This document shows positions 1 to 6,217 of a stretch of 6,892 bases of DNA, piece by piece. The notes under the pieces are model-generated. The model was not told where the DNA came from, searched no databases, and saw only the letters and a list, made by a program, of their open reading frames with translations. The stretch covers positions 1 to 6,892 of the forward strand of contig JAITEW010000271.1 in assembly GCA_031281855.1 (NCBI GenBank), in the 5' to 3' direction. A program made the translations under genes and the position numbers. Positions within the stretch are counted from its first letter, which is position 1. Each line of letters starts with the position of its first letter. Origin of the DNA: Treponema sp. (GTDB taxonomy: Bacteria; Spirochaetota; Spirochaetia; Treponematales; Breznakiellaceae).

Positions 1-2
1 AG

Positions 3-1574
3 AACTGGCAGACCCATGTTTACCATAAAATTTACACAGGCCGCGAGGAACTTCCCCGTTACGATATGGGGAACCGGAATTGTCCCGGCAGCGAACAGGT
101 TGACCGCATCCTTGAAATCCTGGAAGCCCGGCTTGATGCGTATGACTGCGTCATTATCAACGAACAGGTTCCGGCTGGGCTTCATTCCCCTTATTTCCAG
201 GAACGCCTGGCCGCCCTTATCGGCGCCAACAGGGACCGGGTTATCTGGTTCGCAGACTGCCGGAAGCTTAACGACCGCTACAATCATACGATACGGAAAC
301 TGAACAACCTGGAAGCTGCGGAAATACTTATAGCCGCAGGCCAGAGCCGGGAAAAAGCCGGGGACCCGCGCTACGCCGCTTCCTGGCTTTACCGGCGCTG
401 GGGGCTTCCTGTGGTCCTTACCTTAGGCGGCCAGGGAGCACTGGTTCAGGATGGGTCAGGATGCCGGGAACTTGAGAGCCTCCACTTCGCCAAAGAGATC
501 GATATTGTCGGCGCCGGGGACGCGTTCCTGGCGGGGCTTGTTACCAGCCTTGGCGCCGGTCTTTCCCTTTATGACGCCGCCCTGATCGGAACCTTTTCAG
601 CAGGGGTTTCTTTAGGGAAGCTTTTTGAGACCGGCCATCCCACTGTAGAGGAAGTGCTGGCTCTGGCTGATGAAGGGGATTTTAACTACCATGTCCGGCA
701 GGCCTCTGACGAAAGCAGCGCGTGTTACGCAGAAGGCACGGATATTGAAATCGTCGGTTCAGGGCCGGAAAAACGGCGCGGGTTTCCGGAAGCGGCGATT
801 TTTGATCACGACGGTACTGTTTCCGTACTCCGCCAGGGCTGGGAAGAAGTGATGTTCAAGGTGATGGTTGACGCCATTGCCGGGCAGGGTCCCAGGAAGG
901 ACCTGGCAGAGATCAAAGCCGCCGTCTCTCTGCTGATCGAAAAAACCACAGGCATTCAGACCCTGGCCCAGATGTACCGGCTCCGGGAACTGGTGGTTTC
1001 TTTTGGGCATGTTAAAAAAGAGGATGTCCTGAGCCCTGAGGCATACAAGGCGGTCTACAATAAAGCCCTCCTTGGAGCTATGGAAAAGCGGGTCCGGGGA
1101 GTGGAAGAAGGCAGGCTGCTTACCGAAGACGTGACCATCAAGGGGGCTGTCGCTTTTCTCAAAAAGCTCTCCGCTGCTGGGACAAAACTCTACCTGGCAA
1201 GCGGCACGGACCAGGATGACGTGATCCGGGAAGCCCGGCTCTTGGGCTACGCCGGTCTTTTTACCGGAGGCATACGGGGTTCTGTGGGAGACATCAAAAA
1301 CGACCCCAAGAAACTGGTGATACGGAACATTATTTCAGGGATCAAAGCCGCCGGAGGGGACCGCGCCGGGGTAGTTGTCTTTGGCGACGGCCCGGTAGAG
1401 ATGCGGGAAGCCAGGAAAGAAGGAATCCTGGCCGTAGGGGTCCTGAGCGACGAGCGCCGCCGTTACGGCCTTAACCTGAACAAACGGGAACGGCTTATCC
1501 TGGGCGGCGCGGATATACTGATCCCCGATTTTTCCTGGAGCAACGAACTGGCCCGCATTCTGGGATGGGAATAA
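3..1574 (+). CDS. PfkB-family sugar kinase fused to HAD phosphatase (5' end outside window)
   Basis: This is a two-domain protein. The frame is open from base 3 with no stop, and the residues before the first internal ATG (66) look like normal protein, so the true start lies left of the window. The first part (to about 640) is the C-terminal portion of a PfkB/ribokinase-fold kinase. It has a strand like VVLTLGGQGALV and the signature DIVGAGDAF at 501-527, in which GAGD (510-521) supplies the anion hole and catalytic Asp. After a linker, a HAD phosphatase begins. Motif I is FDHDGT (nucleophile Asp 804-806, second Asp 810-812), motif II is ASGT (Ser 1200-1202), motif III is a Lys near 1308-1313, and motif IV is GDGPVE (1383-1400). 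About 380 bases between motifs I and II leave room for a helical C1 cap, as in phosphoglycolate-phosphatase-like enzymes. By family, the kinase phosphorylates a sugar or sugar phosphate with ATP and the HAD removes a phosphate. The substrate is unknown. The kinase-plus-phosphatase logic recalls HldE and GmhB in ADP-heptose synthesis, but GmhB lacks this cap type. The domain calls are firm; the pathway is not. Confidence 0.85.
   Translation, partial: NWQTHVYHKIYTGREELPRYDMGNRNCPGSEQVDRILEILEARLDAYDCVIINEQVPAGLHSPYFQERLAALIGANRDRVIWFADCRKLNDRYNHTIRKLNNLEAAEILIAAGQSREKAGDPRYAASWLYRRWGLPVVLTLGGQGALVQDGSGCRELESLHFAKEIDIVGAGDAFLAGLVTSLGAGLSLYDAALIGTFSAGVSLGKLFETGHPTVEEVLALADEGDFNYHVRQASDESSACYAEGTDIEIVGSGPEKRRGFPEAAIFDHDGTVSVLRQGWEEVMFKVMVDAIAGQGPRKDLAEIKAAVSLLIEKTTGIQTLAQMYRLRELVVSFGHVKKEDVLSPEAYKAVYNKALLGAMEKRVRGVEEGRLLTEDVTIKGAVAFLKKLSAAGTKLYLASGTDQDDVIREARLLGYAGLFTGGIRGSVGDIKNDPKKLVIRNIISGIKAAGGDRAGVVVFGDGPVEMREARKEGILAVGVLSDERRRYGLNLNKRERLILGGADILIPDFSWSNELARILGWE
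1567..1570 (+). promoter_or_regulatory. Ribosome binding site deciding the start at 1580
   Basis: GGGA lies 9 bases before the ATG at 1580 and inside the last codons of the upstream gene. The in-frame ATG at 1565 has no purine-rich site at a suitable distance before it, so 1580 is the better start. The site overlaps the end of the kinase-phosphatase gene, which suggests translational coupling. Confidence 0.5.
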
Positions 1575-1579
1575 TAGTT

Positions 1580-2698
1580 ATGGTTAAAAAAGAATCGTTT
1601 TTTGACCGTTCGCGGATGCGTTATTTTTCCCTTACGGAACGGCTGAGCAAGGTGGACATCTCTTCGGCCTGCGTCCTGCCTGACGCCTGGCCCCCTGTTC
1701 GGGCGGATCTTGCGGAAAAAGCCGGCTGTATAGCGGAAGAAATTCTTGGCGCCCTGAAGTCCGGGGCAGCGGTTATCTGCGCCTTCGGAGCCCATTCTAT
1801 CAAAAACGGCCTGGGAAAGCTCTTGGGGGATTTCCTTAACCGAGGGTGGTTTACCCACCTGGCGGCCAACGGCGCGGCGGTAATCCACGACTGGGAATTT
1901 GCTTTTTTGGGAAAAAGCAGCGAAGATGTACGGGAGAACGTCGCTGCAGGCCGTTTCGGGACCTGGGAGGAAACAGGGCTTTACATCAACCTTGCCCTGG
2001 CTGTAGGGGCCTATGAAGGCCTGGGCTACGGCGCTTCTGTAGGGAAGATGATAACCCGGGACGGCCTCGCTATTCCTGAAAGGGAGGAGCTTTTGGCTGC
2101 TGCGGCGCTTAAGCCTGGGTTCTCCCCTGAAGAAGCGGGAAAAGCCGCTGCGGCTCTGGATCTCTATGAACTCCTGGAATACCTTAAAATCCCGCCGGGT
2201 TTTCTTCCTGTTTCCCATGCATACAAATCCTACAGCCTCCTTGCGGCAGCGGCGGAAGCCCGGCGGCCCATGACTTGCCATCCTATGTTCGGTCATGACA
2301 TCATTTATACGCACAAGGCGAACCGGGGAGGGGTAATCGGCAGGACCGCGGAACGGGATTTCCTTGAGTTTGTTTCCGGCGTTGCAAATCTTGAAGGCGG
2401 GGTTTATATTTCCGTGGGTTCCGCGGTAATGTCCCCTATGATTTTCGAAAAGGCCCTCTCTATGGCCCGGAACGCCGGAGGCGGAAAAGGCATAACCCGC
2501 TGCGGCATTCATGTAGTGGACCTTCAGGAAGCGGTCTGGGACTGGTCAAAAGGAGAGCCCCCTATGGATAACCCGGCCTATTATCTCAGGTTTATGAAGA
2601 CCTTCAGCCGTATGGGCTGCAGGACGGATTACACTTCTGCGGATAACCGGGAATTTTTTGTCGCTCTTTACCGGGCTTTGGCGGAAAAATCAGCCTGA
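1580..2698 (+). CDS. Conserved protein of unknown function, deoxyhypusine-synthase-like fold
   Basis: This is a soluble protein of 372 residues from the ATG at 1580 (377 if the ATG at 1565 is used). No signal peptide or membrane segment is visible. Residues about 64-115 read as a Rossmann-like unit: a strand (VICAFGAH, ending at H72), a helix, then a second strand leading into NGAAVIHDWE (97-106). The order and spacing resemble the NAD-binding region of deoxyhypusine synthase (DHS), where an equivalent helix leads to a TAGGVEED-type segment. Other conserved-looking blocks are HPMFGHDI, GGVYISVGSAV (273-283) and a C-terminal NPAYYLRFMKTF. From memory, uncharacterised proteins in Acidobacteria and Planctomycetes share these blocks. 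I see no counterpart of the DHS active-site lysine segment, and bacteria generally lack hypusine, so true DHS activity is unlikely. It starts 5 bases after the PfkB-HAD stop and 27 bases before the ROK kinase, so a role in the same sugar pathway is a reasonable inference. The reaction is unknown. Confidence 0.75.
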   Translation: MVKKESFFDRSRMRYFSLTERLSKVDISSACVLPDAWPPVRADLAEKAGCIAEEILGALKSGAAVICAFGAHSIKNGLGKLLGDFLNRGWFTHLAANGAAVIHDWEFAFLGKSSEDVRENVAAGRFGTWEETGLYINLALAVGAYEGLGYGASVGKMITRDGLAIPEREELLAAAALKPGFSPEEAGKAAAALDLYELLEYLKIPPGFLPVSHAYKSYSLLAAAAEARRPMTCHPMFGHDIIYTHKANRGGVIGRTAERDFLEFVSGVANLEGGVYISVGSAVMSPMIFEKALSMARNAGGGKGITRCGIHVVDLQEAVWDWSKGEPPMDNPAYYLRFMKTFSRMGCRTDYTSADNREFFVALYRALAEKSA

Positions 2699-2725
2699 AG
2701 GTCTGAAAACAGGAACGCAGGTAGT

Positions 2726-3634
2726 ATGAAAACAGAAAAAATTGTTATCGGCATCGACATAGGCGGAACCAAGACGGCGGTCTCGGCAGGGAATGAGTCG
2801 GGGAAGATCCTTGAGAAAAAAGCTTTCCCTACAGACCGGAACCTGAAAGCGGCTTTGGACAATATCTTCAAAGAGGCTGAGGTCCTTGCAGGCAAATACG
2901 GCGGCAGGACCGCGGCTCTGGGGGTTTCCTGCGGCGGGCCCCTGGACAGCGGCAAAGGCGTCATTCAATCGCCGCCGAATCTTCCGGGCTGGGACGATGT
3001 GCCTATTATTGAGATGCTCACAAAGAGGTTTTCGCTTCCTGCTTTTATCGAAAACGACGCCAATGCCTGCGCCCTTGCGGAGTGGTACTACGGCGCCGGC
3101 AGGGGCTGTCAAAATATGATCTTCCTCACTTTCGGAACCGGCCTTGGCGCGGGCCTTATCCTGGACGGAAGGCTTTACCGGGGCGCCAACGGCCTTGCCG
3201 GGGAAGCGGGCCATATCCGCATGAGCGATAACGGCCCTTTGGGCTACGGCAAACGGGGGTCCCTGGAAGGCTGGTGTTCAGGAGGCGGCCTTTCCGGGGC
3301 CTGGCAGGACATGTACGGAGAGGCGATCTCCGGCGGGGAGGTCTGCATCAGGGCCGAGAAAGGGGACCCCAAGGCTCTGAAAATTATCGAACAAAGCGCC
3401 GTAATGCTGGGAAGAGGACTGGCCCTTCTTATCGACATTATCAACCCTGAACGCATTGTTATCGGCAGCATTTTTGTAAGAAGCGAAGCCCTGTTCCGGG
3501 GTATCGCCGAAAAAGTTATCCACGAAGAAGCCCTGCCCCTTAGCGCCGGGGTCTGCACCCTGCACCCTGCGGAACTCGGGGAATCCCTGGGGGACACTGC
3601 CGCCCTTTGCGTGGCGGTTAACGGAATAAGGTAG
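2726..3634 (+). CDS. ROK-family sugar kinase lacking the zinc-binding cysteines
   Basis: This is a cytoplasmic sugar kinase of 302 residues, a normal length for the ROK family (glucokinase, fructokinase, N-acetylhexosamine kinases). The N-terminal phosphate loop is DIGGTKT (11-17). The catalytic base is the Asp of ENDANA (D111), and the next strand is FLTFGTGLGAGLI. The sugar-binding Glu and His are in GEAGH (E160, H163). The usual zinc motif after this His, CxCGxxGCxE, is replaced here by LGYGKRGSLE (172-181), so all three cysteines are gone while the glycines and Glu remain. No helix-turn-helix precedes the kinase, so it is an enzyme and not a ROK repressor. An AGGA at 2711-2714 stands 11 bases before the ATG. 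The gene lies 27 bases after the DHS-like gene and 6 bases before the acyltransferase. By family it phosphorylates a free hexose or amino sugar using ATP. The exact sugar cannot be told. Confidence 0.9.
   Translation: MKTEKIVIGIDIGGTKTAVSAGNESGKILEKKAFPTDRNLKAALDNIFKEAEVLAGKYGGRTAALGVSCGGPLDSGKGVIQSPPNLPGWDDVPIIEMLTKRFSLPAFIENDANACALAEWYYGAGRGCQNMIFLTFGTGLGAGLILDGRLYRGANGLAGEAGHIRMSDNGPLGYGKRGSLEGWCSGGGLSGAWQDMYGEAISGGEVCIRAEKGDPKALKIIEQSAVMLGRGLALLIDIINPERIVIGSIFVRSEALFRGIAEKVIHEEALPLSAGVCTLHPAELGESLGDTAALCVAVNGIR
3628..3631 (+). promoter_or_regulatory. Ribosome binding site for the TTG start at 3641
   Basis: AAGG ends 9 bases before TTG 3641 and overlaps the last codons of the ROK kinase gene. 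It supports a TTG start for the membrane acyltransferase. The protein from that TTG begins MLFSSVTFILYFLPL, the usual beginning of AlgI-like proteins. Confidence 0.5.
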
Positions 3635-3640
3635 CGGACA

Positions 3641-5062
3641 TTGCTTTTCAGTTCCGTCACCTTTATCCTGTATTTCCTCCCTCTGGTTCTGCTGGGGTAT
3701 TACTGCTGCCCTTCTTTCAGAATCAAAAACGGCATCCTGCTTTTTTCGAGCCTGTTTTTTTACGCCTGGGGCGAACCGGTTTACGTGCTGGTAATGATTT
3801 TTTCCATACTCCTCAATTACGCCGTTGGGATGGGGCTGAAAGGCAGCGGGAATTCCGGACCCCTGCGGAAGGGCGTTCTCGCTATAGGGGTAAGCCTGAA
3901 CCTGCTGCTGCTTTTTGTTTTTAAGTACCTTTCCTTTTTTCTGGAAATCGTCAACGCCGCTTTCAGGCCCGCAGGCATTCCTGTCCTGCCGGGTCTCAGG
4001 CTCCTTATGCCCCTGGGGATTTCCTTTTACACCTTTCAGGCCATTTCCTACCTGGTTGATGTCTACAGGAGCCCGTCTATGGCCCAGGAGAACCCCCTGG
4101 ATCTGGGGCTCTACATCGCGTTCTTCCCGCAGCTCATCGCAGGGCCTATTGTGCGGTACCATGAAATCCGGGAACAGATACTCAGACGATCCCACAGCCT
4201 GGAAAAGTTCTCCGGGGGCATAGAGCGTTTTATCATCGGTCTTGCCAAGAAAGTTCTGCTTGCCAACATCATGGGCGAATTTGCGGACAGCGTCTTCGCC
4301 CTTCCTCCTGGCACGGCGTCTCCTTATTATCTGTGCCTGGCACTGCTGGCCTATTCGTTTCAAATCTACTACGACTTTTCGGGCTACTCCGGCATGGCTG
4401 TAGGGCTGGGGCTGTTTTTTGGTTTTTCACTTCCTGAAAATTTTGATTATCCCTATGCTTCCCGTTCGGTCAGGGAATTCTGGAGGCGGTGGCATATCAC
4501 CCTTTCCTCGTGGTTCAGGGATTATCTCTATATCCCCTTAGGCGGAAACCGGAACGGCCAGGCCCGTACTGTAAGGAACCTTTTTATCGTATTTTTGATA
4601 ACCGGCCTCTGGCACGGGGCTGACTGGAATTTTATCCTTTGGGGCCTGGGGCACGGGCTCTTGCTTTTTTTGGAACGGATCTTCGGGGAAAGGATAAACC
4701 GCCGCATCAGGGACGGGGCATTAAAGAGCGTCCTCTCGCATGTTTATACTATCGCGGCAGTTGTTTTTCTCTGGATTTTTTTCCGCCTCGGCGTAGAAGG
4801 GGGGATTGGTTTCCTGCGCGGCCTGGGTGGGGGGCAGGATCCGGCAGACGCTGTTGCCTTACAGATTCTGGCTGATCCGCGTTTTTACCTTGTCTTTACG
4901 GCCTGTATACTTTCCGCCTTTCCCTGGTGGAGGAAAATCCCCGTTACCAGGCTGCGGTTCCCGGAAATCCTGAAGAAGGCGGTTCTCCTCTGCCTTCTGG
5001 TCCTTTCAATAAGCGCCCTGATTTCGGACGCCTATAATCCTTTTATTTATTTCCGGTTTTAG
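3641..5062 (+). CDS. MBOAT-family membrane O-acyltransferase (AlgI-like)
   Basis: This is an integral inner-membrane protein of 473 residues, close to the size of AlgI and PatA-type proteins. It begins at TTG with the family-typical MLFSSVTFILYFLPL, and many hydrophobic segments follow. The MBOAT core is clear: REFWRRWHITLSSWFRDYL (H285 in WRRWH), then YIPLGGNR, then TGLWHGADWNF with H325 as the expected catalytic histidine. By family it takes an acyl group, usually acetyl, from a cytoplasmic donor and passes it across the membrane to a partner that modifies an extracytoplasmic glycan such as alginate, cellulose, peptidoglycan or another exopolysaccharide. Its likely partner is the AlgJ/AlgX-like protein encoded 9 bases downstream. 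The ROK kinase gene ends 6 bases upstream. The class is certain. The acceptor glycan is unknown, and there are no alginate genes in the window, so the name algI should not be taken literally. Confidence 0.95.
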   Translation: MLFSSVTFILYFLPLVLLGYYCCPSFRIKNGILLFSSLFFYAWGEPVYVLVMIFSILLNYAVGMGLKGSGNSGPLRKGVLAIGVSLNLLLLFVFKYLSFFLEIVNAAFRPAGIPVLPGLRLLMPLGISFYTFQAISYLVDVYRSPSMAQENPLDLGLYIAFFPQLIAGPIVRYHEIREQILRRSHSLEKFSGGIERFIIGLAKKVLLANIMGEFADSVFALPPGTASPYYLCLALLAYSFQIYYDFSGYSGMAVGLGLFFGFSLPENFDYPYASRSVREFWRRWHITLSSWFRDYLYIPLGGNRNGQARTVRNLFIVFLITGLWHGADWNFILWGLGHGLLLFLERIFGERINRRIRDGALKSVLSHVYTIAAVVFLWIFFRLGVEGGIGFLRGLGGGQDPADAVALQILADPRFYLVFTACILSAFPWWRKIPVTRLRFPEILKKAVLLCLLVLSISALISDAYNPFIYFRF

Positions 5063-5066
5063 GAGG
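5061..5066 (+). promoter_or_regulatory. Strong Shine-Dalgarno overlapping the upstream stop
   Basis: AGGAGG, within AGGAGGAGGA (5061-5070), shares bases with the TAG stop of the acyltransferase gene (5060-5062). It lies 5 bases before the ATG at 5072. It is the strongest ribosome binding site in the window and couples the membrane and periplasmic partners. Confidence 0.8.
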
Positions 5067-5071
5067 AGGAT

Positions 5072-6190
5072 ATGAAAAAAGCCGCTGCTGTATTTACGGT
5101 TTTGTTTATCCTCATCATCGCTGTTCCGGCGCCTTTTTCGAACTACAGCGGCAGCGTTTCCGAAAAGGAAAACAGGAACCTTGCAGAGGCGCCTCAGCTT
5201 ACAAAGTCCGGGAGGGTCAATTTTGATTTTTTCAAGGATGCTGAATCCTATCTTAATGACCGGGTGGGCTTTAGGGAATTGCTTACCGGTTTGAACAGCA
5301 GCCTTAACTACCGGCTTCTCCGTAAGCGGGGAAACAGCCGGGCCCTCCTGGGAAAGGAAGGCTGGCTGTTTTATATCGACCGGAACGACGGAAATAATCT
5401 TTTGGATTTCCAGAAGCGCAATCTTTTTTCTCCTGCTGAACTCGTTCTTTTCTACGAACAGGTAAGGCGGCGCGCCGAATGGTGCGAAAACCTGGGGATT
5501 CAATTTCTCTTTATCATCGCTCCAAACAAACACAGCGTCTATTCTGAGTATTATCCCTTCAGGCGTCCCGGAGGCATGACCAGGCTGGATCAGATCCTCG
5601 ACGGAATGCCTGATGAATTAAAGGATAAGGTCATTGTCCCGCGGGACTACCTTCTTTCAAAAAAAGACGACCCTTTGGGGCCTTTGTACTATGAAACCGA
5701 CACGCACTGGAACATGCTTGGGGGCTTTTACGCCTGCGAGTTCCTGCGGGAAGCTGTTAAAGCCGCTTTCCCCGAAACGGCTTTCCCGGAGATACGCTAC
5801 CGGAAAACCGTTACCAGGGTTCCCGGGGCAGGCGATATAGTGCCTATGCTGGGTCTTGAGAGCTACGGCAAGGAAACGAAGATCGCTATCGAACCTGAAT
5901 CAGGCTGGGAAACCTATTACAGCTACACCATAAAGGAAGATGTGCCCATTGGGGAGCATGTTGTTACAGACGGCGTTGATCCCGCCCTGCCCCGGGCACT
6001 GATTTACAGGGATTCTTTTTTCAGGGCTGTTCAGCCGTATTTTTCCAATGATTTTTCCCATGCCGAATATATCTGGAAGATCCTTGACGAAAATGACAAG
6101 GCCTACATCAGGGAACAAAAGCCGGATATTCTGATTTGGGAGATCGTGGAGCGTTACGCGGGAAATGTCCCCGGCTCGTGGTGGCGGTAG
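5072..6190 (+). CDS. AlgJ/AlgX-like SGNH-type O-acetyltransferase, exported
   Basis: This protein of 372 residues works outside the cytoplasm. It starts with MKK and a hydrophobic stretch (about 4-20), either a signal peptide or an uncleaved anchor as in AlgJ. Next comes the family-typical N-terminal part (SEKENRNLAEAP, then YLNDRVGFR, then GKEGWLFY). The catalytic residues of the AlgX/AlgJ fold are visible: D210 and H212 in ETDTHWN, and the nucleophile S315 in YRDSFF. The spacing of about 100 residues between His and Ser is similar to AlgJ and AlgX. No C-terminal carbohydrate-binding module is present, since the protein ends about 57 residues after the Ser, so it is closer in layout to AlgJ than to AlgX. 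By family it receives acetyl groups from the MBOAT protein encoded 9 bases upstream and places them on a glycan. It is the last gene of the rightward operon. The glycan is not identified. Confidence 0.85.
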   Translation: MKKAAAVFTVLFILIIAVPAPFSNYSGSVSEKENRNLAEAPQLTKSGRVNFDFFKDAESYLNDRVGFRELLTGLNSSLNYRLLRKRGNSRALLGKEGWLFYIDRNDGNNLLDFQKRNLFSPAELVLFYEQVRRRAEWCENLGIQFLFIIAPNKHSVYSEYYPFRRPGGMTRLDQILDGMPDELKDKVIVPRDYLLSKKDDPLGPLYYETDTHWNMLGGFYACEFLREAVKAAFPETAFPEIRYRKTVTRVPGAGDIVPMLGLESYGKETKIAIEPESGWETYYSYTIKEDVPIGEHVVTDGVDPALPRALIYRDSFFRAVQPYFSNDFSHAEYIWKILDENDKAYIREQKPDILIWEIVERYAGNVPGSWWR

Positions 6191-6217
6191 CGGGTATAAA
6201 ACATTAATGGCAAAACG
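6191..6217 (+). other. 27-base gap between convergent genes
   Basis: This AT-rich spacer separates the stop of the AlgJ/AlgX-like gene from the stop of the minus-strand permease. The only symmetry seen is TAGCG (6188-6192) against CGCTA (6216-6220), a 5-base match with a 23-base loop that includes both TAG stops. It has no GC-rich hairpin and no following T tract, so no intrinsic terminator can be called. Confidence 0.6.

Noticed and set aside
66..68. ATG at 66 as the start of the kinase-phosphatase gene
   Set aside because: The frame is open to base 3 with plausible protein upstream, and a PfkB domain starting here would lack its N-terminal half. The gene is cut by the window edge.
1565..1567. 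ATG at 1565 as the start of the DHS-like gene
   Set aside because: It overlaps the upstream coding end and has no suitable ribosome binding site, whereas 1580 has GGGA 9 bases before it. It cannot be fully excluded.
1463..2512. Long open frame of 349 codons on the minus strand
   Set aside because: It lies opposite two well-supported plus-strand genes, is rich in Arg, Pro and Gly with no recognisable domain, and is the kind of antisense frame that GC-rich codon bias produces.
2690..3214. Minus-strand open frame of 174 codons
   Set aside because: It is antisense to the ROK kinase, with no motif and no ribosome binding site that I could support.
3278..4363. Long open frame of 361 codons on the minus strand
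   Set aside because: It is opposite the ROK kinase and MBOAT genes. Its translation is low-complexity and Gln/Gly/Arg-rich with no family motif, so it is an antisense shadow.
3641..6190. Alginate biosynthesis locus
   Set aside because: Only the acetylation pair resembles alginate genes. No polymerase, epimerase or GDP-mannuronate gene is present, and such pairs act on many different glycans.
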